Assembly (NCBI RefSeq): GCF_900996225.1
Contig: NZ_CAAJGL010000134.1
Location: 62,001 to 126,000 of the forward strand
Origin: Paraburkholderia sp. BCC1884
GTDB taxonomy: Bacteria > Pseudomonadota > Gammaproteobacteria > Burkholderiales > Burkholderiaceae
Length of the DNA: 64,000 nucleotides
Reading direction: 5' to 3'
Numbering within the stretch: position 1 is the stretch's first letter; every line of letters starts with the position of its first letter. This document shows positions 35,935 to 44,602 of the stretch, one piece after another. The notes beneath the pieces were generated by a model. The model was not told the origin of the DNA and did no database searches. It saw nothing but the letters and a program-made list of their open reading frames with translations. A program made the translations under genes and the position numbers.

Positions 35935-36600
35935 TTACTCGCAGCCTTGCGCGCGGCACCGTTCGAGCAGCGCTTCCAGCGCGCGGTCCGGCATGCCGCT
36001 TTCGCGCAGCGCATGCACGGTGCGGCTGACGTAGTCGAGCGTCGTGCCGTAACGGCCGCTCGCACAGCCGAACACCGCCTTGACGATGTCGTCGCGCAAC
36101 TTGCCGGTGTAGCTGGGCACGTCGCGGCGCATCACGAAGGCTAGCGCATCGACGCGCCGGCCGTCGGCGAGCACGCAGGGCAGCCACGCCGGACGATACG
36201 AGCCCATCGCCATTTCACGGCGCCAGAGCGCTTCGAGATGCGGCATCGCACCTTCGGCCGACATGCGGAAGGCGATGCCGGTGCACGAGCCGCCGCGATC
36301 GAGCGCGAGCACGAGCCCCGGCTGTTCGGGCGTACCGCGATTCACGCGCGACCACAGATACAGCCCGCGGTGGTAACCATGCACTTTGGAGCGGGTCGCT
36401 TCGACGGTCGGCAGACCGGGGTTCCAGATCAGCGAACCATAGCCGAATAGCCACAGGTCGCTCTTGCGGTCCCAGTCGCGCAACGTGCAATCGAGCGACG
36501 CCCGCAGTTCCTCGTCCGTCAACAGCCGCGAATCGCCGAGCGCCGGCGGATAATCGGGGCAGGGCGGGCGGGAATTGGCTGCGGGGGAAGAGGTGCTCAC
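35935..36600 (-). CDS. ChaC-like gamma-glutamylcyclotransferase
   Basis: 221 residues from GTG 36600, 16 bases after the ybeY stop; no good Shine-Dalgarno is visible, so the start is uncertain. Hallmark FGYGSLIWNPG near residue 51, and the later acidic/glycine-rich GGSCTGIAFRM. ChaC proteins degrade glutathione to 5-oxoproline and Cys-Gly. It is inserted between ybeY and corC, a place empty in the E. coli miaB-ybeZ-ybeY-ybeX-lnt order. Read-through from ybeY is likely. Confidence 0.85.
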   Translation of the reverse strand: MSTSSPAANSRPPCPDYPPALGDSRLLTDEELRASLDCTLRDWDRKSDLWLFGYGSLIWNPGLPTVEATRSKVHGYHRGLYLWSRVNRGTPEQPGLVLALDRGGSCTGIAFRMSAEGAMPHLEALWRREMAMGSYRPAWLPCVLADGRRVDALAFVMRRDVPSYTGKLRDDIVKAVFGCASGRYGTTLDYVSRTVHALRESGMPDRALEALLERCRAQGCE

Positions 36601-36616
36601 GGGAATCGGCCGGCGA

Positions 36617-37078
36617 CTATTGGTAAGGATCGGGAAAGCCGAGCTTGCCGAGGATTTCCGTTTCGATCGCTTCCATTTCCTCGGCTTCTTCCTCGACTTC
36701 GTGGTCGTAGCCCTGGGCGTGGAGCGTGCCGTGCACCAGCAGATGCGCGTAATGCGCAAGGAGCGGTTTGCCCTGCTCGGCGGCTTCCTTCTCGACCACC
36801 GGGCAGCACAGGATCAGATCGCCCGTGACCGGATCGTCTTCCGATTCGGCGTAGGCGAAGGTCAGCACGTTGGTCGAATAATCCTTGCCGCGGTAAGTGC
36901 GGTTCAGCGTGCGGCCTTCTTCGGCATCGACGAAACGCACGGTCAGCTCACCGTCCGCAAACAACGCCGCCTTGATCCAGCCGGCCACCGTGGCGCGCGG
37001 CAGCAGCGCCTTGTGTTCCGCAAAGGCCTTGGCAGCGGGGAATTGCAGATTCAACGTCAGTTTCGGGGCGCGGCTCAT
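36617..37078 (-). CDS. ybeY: Endoribonuclease YbeY
   Basis: Single-strand RNase for 16S rRNA 3' maturation and ribosome quality control. 153 residues. The zinc motif H-x3-H-x5-H is intact at His116, His120 and His126 (VHGTLHAQGYDHE). The GKDYSTNVLTFAYAE strand precedes it. Downstream of the PhoH-like gene by 51 bases. Confidence 0.96.
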   Translation of the reverse strand: MSRAPKLTLNLQFPAAKAFAEHKALLPRATVAGWIKAALFADGELTVRFVDAEEGRTLNRTYRGKDYSTNVLTFAYAESEDDPVTGDLILCCPVVEKEAAEQGKPLLAHYAHLLVHGTLHAQGYDHEVEEEAEEMEAIETEILGKLGFPDPYQ

Positions 37079-37129
37079 GCGGTTTCGTCGTGTTGCGTTC
37101 GTTGCGTGTGGTGCACGGGATGCCTGCGC

Positions 37130-38281
37130 TCAGCGTGAATCCGCCGGACCGGCGGTTTTCTGCGAATGCGCATCGTACGCCTCCACAATTCGCGCGACCA
37201 GCGGATGCCGCACCACGTCCGCGCTCGTAAAGCGCGTGAGCGCAATGCCGCGCACGTCCGTGAGCACCTGCTGCGCCTCGATCAGCCCGCTCTTGTGGCC
37301 GCGCGGCAAGTCGACCTGAGTCGTGTCGCCGGTGACCACCGCTTTCGAGCCGAAGCCGATCCGCGTGAGGAACATCTTCATCTGTTCGGGCGTGGTGTTC
37401 TGCGCTTCGTCGAGGATGATGAACGCGTGGTTCAGCGTGCGCCCGCGCATGTACGCGAGCGGCGCGATTTCGATCATCTGCCGCTCGAACATCTTGGCGG
37501 TTTTGTCGAAGCCGAGCAGGTCGTACAGCGCGTCGTACAAAGGCCGCAGATACGGATCGACCTTCTGCGCCAGATCGCCCGGCAGAAAGCCGAGGCGTTC
37601 GCCGGCTTCGACTGCCGGGCGCGTCAGCACGATGCGTTTGACCTGATCGCGCTCCAGCGCATCCACGGCGCAGGCCACCGCCAGGTACGTCTTACCGGTG
37701 CCGGCCGGACCGATGCCGAAGGTCACGTCGTGCGAGACGATCTGTTTCAGATACTCACGCTGCGCCGGCGTGCGGCCGCGCAGATCGGCGCGCCGCGTGT
37801 ACAGTTTCGGGCCGAGCTCGTCGAGGTCTTCCGCGCCGGTGTCGGCGGGCTGGTCGAACGGATGATCGGGATTGCCCGGGAACCGCGGGTCGGCTGCTTC
37901 GTCGCCCGCGCCGTTACCGAGGCCGTTCGGCCGATGCCGCGCCGGGTGACGCACTTCGACGAGCGCGAGCTGGATGTCGTCCATCGACAGCGGAGCGCGC
38001 GCCTTGTCGTAGAAGTTTTCGAGTGCGGTGAGCGCGAGTTTCGCGCCACGCCCGCGAATCGTGATGCGGTGGCCGCGGCGCTGCAGCGTCACGTCGAGCG
38101 CCTGCTCGATCTGCCGCAGATTTTCGTCGAGCGGTCCGCAGAGGTTGGCGAGCCGCGCGTTGTCGTCGTGCGGAGCGGTGAATTCCAGGTGCTGCTGAGC
38201 GGTCTTCAAGGCGGTGGGTCGATCCTGTCGGTTTCGAGGCGCGGGTTGGCGTCGCTTAATGGGTGTTGGCGGCGTCGTCAT
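37130..38281 (-). CDS. phoH: PhoH-like ATPase (YbeZ)
   Basis: Cytosolic P-loop ATPase partner of YbeY in RNA metabolism. 383 residues from ATG 38281, which overlaps the end of miaB by 26 bases. A TTG start at 38209 (LKTAQQHLEFTAP) is an alternative that matches where homologues often begin. Walker A GPAGTGKTYLA and Walker B HAFIILDEAQNTTPEQ are present, with VTGDTTQVDLPRG downstream. The N-terminal KH-like segment (HRITIRGRGAKLALTALENF) precedes a low-complexity Gly/Asp/Pro linker. Confidence 0.93.
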   Translation of the reverse strand: MTTPPTPIKRRQPAPRNRQDRPTALKTAQQHLEFTAPHDDNARLANLCGPLDENLRQIEQALDVTLQRRGHRITIRGRGAKLALTALENFYDKARAPLSMDDIQLALVEVRHPARHRPNGLGNGAGDEAADPRFPGNPDHPFDQPADTGAEDLDELGPKLYTRRADLRGRTPAQREYLKQIVSHDVTFGIGPAGTGKTYLAVACAVDALERDQVKRIVLTRPAVEAGERLGFLPGDLAQKVDPYLRPLYDALYDLLGFDKTAKMFERQMIEIAPLAYMRGRTLNHAFIILDEAQNTTPEQMKMFLTRIGFGSKAVVTGDTTQVDLPRGHKSGLIEAQQVLTDVRGIALTRFTSADVVRHPLVARIVEAYDAHSQKTAGPADSR

Positions 38282-39626
38282 GCACCAGCACGAGCTCGCC
38301 ACGTAGCGAATGTGGGTACGCATGGACGATTTTCACGTCCACCATCTGGCCGATCAGGCGCGCGTGCGAGGCGACCGGCACCGGGAAATTCACCACCCGG
38401 TTGTTCTGCGTGCGGCCCGCGAGTTCGTTCGGGTCCTTGCGCGCCGGGCGCTCGACCAGAATGCGCTCGACCTTGCCGACCATCGAATCGCTGATGCGCT
38501 GCACGTTTTCTTCGATGGTGGCCTGCAGATGTTGCAGCCGTTTGAGCTTCACTTCGCGCGGCGTGTCGTCGTGCAGATTCGCGGCCGGCGTGCCGGGACG
38601 CGGGCTGTAGATGAACGAGAAGCTGGTGTCGTACTGCATCTCGTGCACGAGCGCCATCATCTTGTCGAAGTCTTCTTCGGTCTCGCCGGGGAAGCCGACG
38701 ATCATGTCGGTGGACAGCGACAGGTCCGGACGGATCGCGCGCAGCTTGCGGATCACCGACTTGTATTCGAGCACCGTGTAGCCGCGCTTCATCGCCATCA
38801 GGATACGGTCCGAGCCGTGCTGTACCGGCAGATGCAGATGGCTGACGAGCTTCGGCACCTTGGCGTAGGTGTCGATCAGGCGCTGCGTGAATTCCTTCGG
38901 ATGCGAGGTGGTGTAGCGAATCCGTTCGATGCCCGGAATATCCGCGACGTACTCGATCAACTGAGCGAAGTCGACGATATCGGTCGAGCCGAGCGTGATG
39001 CCCGCACGATAAGCGTTCACGTTCTGGCCGAGCAACGTGACTTCACGCACGCCCTGGTCGGCGAGTCCGGCGATTTCGGTGAGCACGTCGTCCATCGGGC
39101 GCGACACTTCCTCGCCCCGTGTGTACGGCACGACGCAGTAGCTGCAGTATTTGCTGCAGCCTTCCATGATCGACACGAACGCGCTCGGACCGTCGACGCG
39201 CGCCGGCGGCAGGTGGTCGAACTTTTCGATTTCCGGAAACGAGATGTCCACCTGCGCGCGGCCGCTTTCGCGGCGCTTGTCGATCATTTGCGGCAGACGG
39301 TGCAGCGTTTGCGGACCGAACACCAGATCGACGTACGGCGCGCGCGCCACGATCGCCGCGCCTTCCTGGCTCGCCACGCAGCCGCCCACGCCGATGATCA
39401 GATTCGGATTCGCTTCCTTCAGCTCGCGCACGCGGCCGAGGTCGGAGAAGACCTTTTCCTGGGCTTTTTCGCGCACCGAACAGGTGTTGAACAGAATGAC
39501 GTCCGCGTCTTCCGGCGTGTCGGTCTTGACGAGTCCTTCGGCCGCGCCGAGTACGTCGACCATCTTGTCGGAGTCGTACTCGTTCATCTGGCAGCCAAAG
39601 GTCTTTACATAAACTTTCTTGGTCAT
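38256..39626 (-). CDS. miaB: tRNA-2-methylthio-N6-isopentenyladenosine synthase
   Basis: Radical-SAM methylthiotransferase modifying A37 of tRNAs reading UNN codons. 456 residues. N-terminal UPF0004 domain with auxiliary cluster cysteines starting at Cys12 (TFGCQMNEYD). Radical SAM motif CSKYCSYCVVPY (C-x3-C-x2-C). C-terminal TRAM domain (LAGRTQNNRVVNFP and following). First gene of the miaB-phoH-ybeY block. Confidence 0.96.
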   Translation of the reverse strand: MTKKVYVKTFGCQMNEYDSDKMVDVLGAAEGLVKTDTPEDADVILFNTCSVREKAQEKVFSDLGRVRELKEANPNLIIGVGGCVASQEGAAIVARAPYVDLVFGPQTLHRLPQMIDKRRESGRAQVDISFPEIEKFDHLPPARVDGPSAFVSIMEGCSKYCSYCVVPYTRGEEVSRPMDDVLTEIAGLADQGVREVTLLGQNVNAYRAGITLGSTDIVDFAQLIEYVADIPGIERIRYTTSHPKEFTQRLIDTYAKVPKLVSHLHLPVQHGSDRILMAMKRGYTVLEYKSVIRKLRAIRPDLSLSTDMIVGFPGETEEDFDKMMALVHEMQYDTSFSFIYSPRPGTPAANLHDDTPREVKLKRLQHLQATIEENVQRISDSMVGKVERILVERPARKDPNELAGRTQNNRVVNFPVPVASHARLIGQMVDVKIVHAYPHSLRGELVLVHDDAANTH

Positions 39627-39734
39627 CGAATTTCGCCGGTCGCAGTGGTTAACCTGGGGGCGTCTTTAAAAGGTGAAGTGGGGCGCAACGTGCGGGCGAG
39701 GGCCGCGAGGCAAAAACGGCTGCGTAACTCGATA

Positions 39735-40718
39735 TTATAGCCCTTCACCGGAGACGGCTTCAGCGCCCGCGGCGCGGCGCGGCCGCTCCGGCGGCAAGCC
39801 CAGCAGGCCTTCCAGTTCGTCCGATACCTGCGCGAAGCGCTCGCTCAGGAAGTCCAGCAGCACGCGCACGCGCGGCGCCATGAAGCGGTTGCGGTGGTAC
39901 AGCGCGTGCAGCGGCGCGTCCGGATAGCGCCATTCGGGCAGCAGAATCTTCAGACCGTCGGAGCGTAAATCCGCTTCCACGTCCCACATCGATTTGATCG
40001 CAATGCCGTAGCCGCGCAGCGCCCATTCGCGGGCCACGGCGCCGTCGTTGGTTTCGCGGGCTGTTTCGAACGGCACGCTGTAGTGCTGCACTTCGTCGCC
40101 GCGCGTGAAGCGCCACTCGTTTGCCATCCCGGATGCGGTGCCCAGCACGATGCAGTCGAAATTGGCCAGGTCTTGCGGGTCTTTCGGCTCGCCCTTGCGC
40201 GCGATGTATTCCGGCGACGCGCACAGCACCCGTCGATTCGGCGCCAGCTTGCGAGCCACCAGCGAACTGTCCTGCGGCACGCCGAAGCGGATCGCCAGAT
40301 CGATGTCCTCCTGCACGAGATTGGCGAGCGAGTCCGACAACGTCAACGCGAAAGTCACGTCCGGATACAGCAGATTGAACTCGTCGAGCCAGTGCATCAG
40401 CAGATTGCGGCCGAAATCCGAGGTCGCCGACACGCGCACCTTGCCGCGTACCACGCCCTGGCCGGCCTGCAGGGCGGCTTCGGCGTCGTCCAGCGATTGC
40501 AGCGCCTGGCGGCAGCAGTTCAGGTACAGACGGCCTTCGTCGGTGAGCCGCAACTGACGGGTGGTGCGCTCGAACAGGCGCGCCTTCAGACCCGCTTCGA
40601 GCTTGGCGAGGCGCGCACTCGCGGCGGCCGGCGTCAAACCCATCTTGCGGCCCGCCGCCGACAGGCTGCCTTGCTGCGCCGCTTCGACGAAGAGGCGGAT
40701 GTCACCGAGGTTGTCCAT
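39735..40718 (-). CDS. LysR-family transcriptional regulator
   Basis: 327 residues from ATG 40718; an ATG 12 codons earlier lies inside the operator-like palindromes and is less likely. N-terminal HTH (QQGSLSAAGRKMGLTPAAASARLAKLE) followed by the LysR substrate domain, close to the CrgA/DmlR-like group. Divergent from the VOC/MFS pair, with two overlapping inverted repeats in the gap, so it probably controls that pair and itself. Confidence 0.9.
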   Translation of the reverse strand: MDNLGDIRLFVEAAQQGSLSAAGRKMGLTPAAASARLAKLEAGLKARLFERTTRQLRLTDEGRLYLNCCRQALQSLDDAEAALQAGQGVVRGKVRVSATSDFGRNLLMHWLDEFNLLYPDVTFALTLSDSLANLVQEDIDLAIRFGVPQDSSLVARKLAPNRRVLCASPEYIARKGEPKDPQDLANFDCIVLGTASGMANEWRFTRGDEVQHYSVPFETARETNDGAVAREWALRGYGIAIKSMWDVEADLRSDGLKILLPEWRYPDAPLHALYHRNRFMAPRVRVLLDFLSERFAQVSDELEGLLGLPPERPRRAAGAEAVSGEGL

Positions 40719-40726
40719 TGCGTGGC

Positions 40727-40754
40727 TTTCAAAAGAATTTTGAAAATGCTTCAA
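40727..40754. promoter_or_regulatory. Two overlapping LysR-type palindromes in a divergent promoter
   Basis: TTTCAAAA-GAA-TTTTGAAA is a perfect 8-bp-arm palindrome (40727-40745). It overlaps TTGAA-N5-TTCAA (40740-40754), whose centre gives T-N11-A (T 40741, A 40753). Located 9-36 bases before the LysR gene and about 90 before the VOC gene. Confidence 0.55.
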
Positions 40755-40841
40755 ATGCTACGCCCATTCTCAAAACAACGCTCAGCGCCGACAATCACAT
40801 CCTCGAAAACCCTAATGCCTTGCGCAGAGCCGCCTAACATC

Positions 40842-41240
40842 ATGCAACTCGATCACGCGACGATCGTCACCGCTGAGCTCGACACCGCGCGACGTTTTTT
40901 CGTCGACGTCGTCGGATTGGTCGAGGGCGCGCGTCCGCCGTTTTCGGTCGATGGCTACTGGTTGTATGCGAACGGCCGTCCCGTGATCCACCTGATCGAG
41001 GCGACCGTGCCGGCCGAGGTGGGGCGGGCGGCGCCGCGTATCGACCACATTGCCTTCCGTCTGGAGAGCGCCGCCGAATGGCAGGCGCTGCTCGCGCGGT
41101 TGCACGCGGCCGACGTCGAATACCAGACCGCGCAAGTCCCGCCGAGGTGGCCGCAACAAGCCGAGGTGCAGGCGTTCGTGGCGCTTGCACCAGGCGTCGT
41201 CGTCGAATTCGTGACGGCGCTGCATCACACTCATTTCTAG
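40842..41240 (+). CDS. VOC (glyoxalase/bleomycin-resistance) family protein
   Basis: 132 residues from ATG 40842 (MQLDHATIVTAELDTARRFFVDVVGL); ATG 40815 is an alternative and neither has a clear Shine-Dalgarno. A paired beta-alpha-beta-beta-beta fold with His4 (QLDHA), His in RPVIHLIE and Glu in VVEFVTA as likely metal ligands. A dioxygenase, glyoxalase or fosfomycin-type role cannot be separated. Fifteen bases before an MFS exporter gene. Confidence 0.85.
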   Translation: MQLDHATIVTAELDTARRFFVDVVGLVEGARPPFSVDGYWLYANGRPVIHLIEATVPAEVGRAAPRIDHIAFRLESAAEWQALLARLHAADVEYQTAQVPPRWPQQAEVQAFVALAPGVVVEFVTALHHTHF

Positions 41241-41255
41241 GATCTGGAGAAAAAA

Positions 41256-42443
41256 ATGCCCATTCCATTACTGGCGCTAGCGATTAGCGCATTCGCGATC
41301 GGTACGACCGAATTCGTCATCATGGGCCTGCTGCCCGAAGTCGCGCACGATCTGGCCGTGTCGATTCCGTCGGCGGGCTTGCTGGTGAGCGGTTATGCGC
41401 TCGGCGTCGCGGTCGGCGCGCCGCTGTTGGCGGTGGTGACCAGCAAGATGCCGCGCAAGCTCGCGTTGCAGCTGCTGATGGGTGTGTTCATCGTCGGCAA
41501 TACGCTGTGTGCGATTGCGTCGAGCTATTCCGTGCTGATGATCGCGCGGGTGGTGACGTCGTTCGCGCATGGGTCGTTCTTCGGCATCGGCGCCGTGGTG
41601 GCGGCTTCGCTCGTACCGTCCGAAAAACGCGCCAGTGCGATTGCGCTGATGTTCACCGGCCTGACGCTCGCGAACGTGCTCGGCGTGCCGTTCGGTACTT
41701 TCGTCGGGCAGGAGTTCGGCTGGCGCGCGGCGTTCTGGATCGTCAGTGCGTTTGGCGTGCTGTCGCTGCTGGGCGTCACGGCGCTGGTGCCGAATCGCCA
41801 CGATTCCGGTCCGGTCGGCCTCGGCCATGAAGTACGCGTGCTGAAAGACCCGCAAGTCTGGACCGCGCTCGCGATGACGGTGCTCGGCTTCGGCGGCGTG
41901 TTCGTCGTGTTCACGTATATCGCGCCGATTCTGGAGCAGGTAAGCGGTTTCTCGCCGCGCGGCGTGACGCTGATTCTGGTGCTGTTCGGCGTGGGTCTGA
42001 CGATCGGCAACACCGTGGGTGGCAAACTCGCGGACCGCGCGCTGATGCCCTCGCTGATGGGCATTCTGGTCGCGCTGGCCGTGGTGATGGCGATCTTCGC
42101 GCACACCAGTCACTCGCAGGTGGCGGCGGCGATCACGATTTTCGTGTGGGGCATCGCGGCGTTCGCGACGGTGCCGCCGTTGCAGATGCGCGTGGTCGAG
42201 AAAGCCGCAGCCGCGCCGAATCTGGCTTCGACGCTCAACATTGGCGCGTTCAACGTCGGCAATGCGGGCGGCGCGTGGCTGGGCGGTCTGGTGATCAATC
42301 ACGGCTACGCGCTCGATACCCTGCCGTGGGTTGCCGCCGCGGTCAGCGTGGTGGCCTTGCTGCTGACGTGGTTCGCGTCCCGCAGGGATGCGCCGCGCGC
42401 GCCGGGTAGCGTGCAACGCGTGGGTGCGCAGGAAGGCGTCTGA
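41256..42443 (+). CDS. MFS transporter, DHA1 family (AraJ/YdhP-like)
   Basis: 395 residues with twelve hydrophobic segments. Opening IPLLALAISAFAIGTTEFVIMGLLPEVA is diagnostic for the YdhP/AraJ/PbuE-type drug:H+ antiporter group. Motif A appears as GVAVGAPLLAVVTSKMPRK. AGGATCTGGAG precedes the ATG. Likely co-transcribed with the VOC gene and controlled by the divergent LysR regulator; the substrate is unknown. Confidence 0.9.
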   Translation: MPIPLLALAISAFAIGTTEFVIMGLLPEVAHDLAVSIPSAGLLVSGYALGVAVGAPLLAVVTSKMPRKLALQLLMGVFIVGNTLCAIASSYSVLMIARVVTSFAHGSFFGIGAVVAASLVPSEKRASAIALMFTGLTLANVLGVPFGTFVGQEFGWRAAFWIVSAFGVLSLLGVTALVPNRHDSGPVGLGHEVRVLKDPQVWTALAMTVLGFGGVFVVFTYIAPILEQVSGFSPRGVTLILVLFGVGLTIGNTVGGKLADRALMPSLMGILVALAVVMAIFAHTSHSQVAAAITIFVWGIAAFATVPPLQMRVVEKAAAAPNLASTLNIGAFNVGNAGGAWLGGLVINHGYALDTLPWVAAAVSVVALLLTWFASRRDAPRAPGSVQRVGAQEGV

Positions 42444-42618
42444 CGTGCGCGGCGGCCGTCTGCCTCCATATGAAAAATTCGCACAAGCTTTGCGAGAATC
42501 GTCCTCCGCAATGCTGATAACAGTGTGAAGATAACTTCGTTGGGCGCGGCCGGACGCGATGCTATCTTGCTTCCACTAACCGCTTGCCCGCCTTCCGGCG
42601 GCGCTCCTGGAGGCAATC

Positions 42619-43335
42619 ATGCATTCCCCGCTTGCGCTGGTTCGCGACGCCACGGCCGATGCCGGGACGGCGCCGCGTGTCGCAGAACCCTTCGATGCAC
42701 TCGAACATCTGGTCGGCGTGAATCTCGCCCGTCTGCGCGCCGAGCGGCAATTGTCGCTCGATGCTTTGGCCCGCGCTTCCGGCGTTTCGCGTGCGATGCT
42801 CGCGCAGATCGAATCGGCGCGTAGCGTGCCGTCCATCAAGGTGCTGTGCAAGGTGGCGGCGGCGTTGAAGGTGTCGGTGGCGGCGTTTTTGCGGCGTCAT
42901 GCGACCAATGGTTTCGAACACTTGCCGGCGGAGCGTTCGTCGCGCGTCGTCAGTTCGAATGGGCGTTACTCGGCGCGGCCGCTGTATCCCGACGCCGAGC
43001 CGGGCGCCATCGAGTTTCACGAATTGCGGATCGCGGCCTTGCACACCGAAGCCGGTACGCGCCGCGCGCCGGGCACGACGGTGAATCTGGTAGTCAGCGA
43101 AGGCACGCTCGAAGTCAGCGTGCACGACCAGCGTCAACTGCTCGCCACGGGCGACGCCATCGTGTTCGACGCCGACCAGCCGCATAGTTTGCGCAATCCC
43201 GGCGACACCGAAGCGCGTGCGTTTCGCGTGACCTTGAAGGCAGAGACGCCGCCGCGCTGGGACGTGCCCGCGCTCAACGAAACCGCGGAGCGCGAGACGC
43301 TGCGTGAAGCGCCGCGCGAGCCCGCGCCGGTTTGA
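42619..43335 (+). CDS. XRE-family regulator with C-terminal cupin domain
   Basis: 238 residues. A helix-turn-helix at about 35-90 (GVNLARLRAERQLSLDALARASGVSRAMLAQIESARSVPSIKVLCKVA) joins a cupin domain at about 150-215 (PGTTVNLVVSEGTLEVSVHDQRQLLATGDAIVFDADQPHSLRNPG), the usual architecture of small-molecule-sensing MFS/efflux or amino-acid regulators. 176 bases after the MFS gene on the same strand. A weak TCGCA-N7-TGCGA inverted repeat lies at 42479-42495. Confidence 0.9.
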   Translation: MHSPLALVRDATADAGTAPRVAEPFDALEHLVGVNLARLRAERQLSLDALARASGVSRAMLAQIESARSVPSIKVLCKVAAALKVSVAAFLRRHATNGFEHLPAERSSRVVSSNGRYSARPLYPDAEPGAIEFHELRIAALHTEAGTRRAPGTTVNLVVSEGTLEVSVHDQRQLLATGDAIVFDADQPHSLRNPGDTEARAFRVTLKAETPPRWDVPALNETAERETLREAPREPAPV

Positions 43336-43458
43336 AGATTGATCCACAGACGGGCGCGTTTCAGGTTTAGAGACGCCGGTCTGAACCGCAGGCGTCGCGC
43401 TGCAGATTCGGCGCGACTGTTGTATGCTTTGCCGGCCGGTCAATCCGGCAATCAGTGC

Positions 43459-43636
43459 GTCTTCAGGGCGGGGCGAAATTCCCCACCGGCGGTATGCCGG
43501 CAACGCGAAAGCGTGAGCCGGTGAGCCCGCGAGCGCCCGTGTCGTGCGGTCTTTCGAGTTCGAAAGGTCGAAGCGGGGTCAGCAGATCTGGTGAGAAGCC
43601 AGAGCCGACGGTTAGAGTCCGGATGGAAGAAGATGT
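43459..43636 (+). promoter_or_regulatory. FMN riboswitch (RFN element)
   Basis: Conserved core readable: AGGGCGGGGCGAAATTCCCC, then ACCGGCGGTATGCCGG, with AGCCGGTGAGCCCGCGAGCG and the 3' GGTGAGAAGCCAGAGCCGAC and GGTTAGAGTCCGGATG blocks. The closing P1 helix pairs CTTC near 43461 with GAAG near 43626. Located about 130 bases before ribB, so binding of FMN should lower ribB expression. The mechanism (attenuation or SD sequestration) is not clear from the sequence. The preceding 43336-43458 stretch holds a TATGCT -10-like box near 43424. Confidence 0.95.
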
Positions 43637-43769
43637 GCAGATAGTCATGTTCGTTTCCGTAGCGCCGCGGCTTGTCCCAGCGGTGCGCGAGCGTCGCTTT
43701 GCGCGGCGTTCAGCGGCGCGTCTTTGTCTGTTTGCAATGCCCTGAAACGTTTTTCGCCCAACTTTTGCG

Positions 43770-44504
43770 ATGAGCGTTTCAACTATGTCCTTTGCTACTT
43801 TTCCTGCTCCGTCGACGATTGCAGACGATGCCGTCCTCGACCTTCCGCTGCTCGCCACCGAAGCCGTTCCGCCGCGTATCGCCGCCGCCTTGCAGGCGAT
43901 GCGCGATGGCCGCGCCGTCGTCCTGCAAGACGACCACGACCGCGAGAACGAAGCCGATCTGATCGTCTCGGCCGAGCGTCTTTCCGTTGAAACCATGGCC
44001 TTGCTGATCCGCGAATGCAGCGGCATCGTCTGTCTGTGCCTCGCCGACGAGAAGGTTCGTGCGCTCGAATTGCCGCCGATGGTGCTCAGCAACGAGAGCC
44101 GATACGGCACCGCGTTCACGGTGTCGATCGAAGCACGTGAGGGCGTCACCACCGGCGTGTCCGCGCTCGATCGTGTGACGACGATTCGCGCGGCCATCGC
44201 CGACAAGGCCAAGCCGACCGACATCGTCAGCCCGGGACACGTGTTCCCGCTGCGCGCGACGCCCGGTGGCGTGCTGGCGCGCCGTGGCCACACCGAAGGC
44301 ACCGTCGACCTGGCGATTCTCGCGGGTCTGCAGCCGGCCGGCGTGCTGTGCGAACTGATGAACGCCGACGGTACGATGACGCGCGGCGCGGATGTCGAGC
44401 GCTTCGCTGCGCAACACAATCTGCCGATACTGACGATCGCCGAACTGGTGGAGTTCCGTCAGGCGCTGGCGCAGGCGCGCGAATGCGTGGCGGCCGAGGC
44501 CTGA
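43770..44504 (+). CDS. ribB: 3,4-Dihydroxy-2-butanone 4-phosphate synthase
   Basis: Makes the four-carbon precursor of the riboflavin xylene ring from ribulose 5-phosphate. 244 residues, a stand-alone RibB without a fused GTP cyclohydrolase II. Active-site strand LQDDHDRENEADLIVSAE and RHTEGTVDL (as RRGHTEGTVDLA) carry the Mg-binding acids and His. The start can be ATG 43770 or 43785. Controlled by the upstream FMN riboswitch and ended by a strong terminator. Confidence 0.96.
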   Translation: MSVSTMSFATFPAPSTIADDAVLDLPLLATEAVPPRIAAALQAMRDGRAVVLQDDHDRENEADLIVSAERLSVETMALLIRECSGIVCLCLADEKVRALELPPMVLSNESRYGTAFTVSIEAREGVTTGVSALDRVTTIRAAIADKAKPTDIVSPGHVFPLRATPGGVLARRGHTEGTVDLAILAGLQPAGVLCELMNADGTMTRGADVERFAAQHNLPILTIAELVEFRQALAQARECVAAEA

Positions 44505-44540
44505 TCGACGCGTCACGCCGTTAGAGCGGCTGCGAAGCGC

Positions 44541-44579
44541 AAAGGCCGACTGTGAAAACATTCACAGTCGGCCTTTTTT
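44541..44579. terminator. Terminator between ribB and the HAD gene
   Basis: 16-bp stem AAAGGCCGACTGTGAA / TTCACAGTCGGCCTTT with an AACA loop and T-run. Symmetric A/T flanks allow use by both convergent genes. Confidence 0.92.
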
Positions 44580-44602
44580 CATTGCAGCAGCTTGTCAGGC
44601 GA

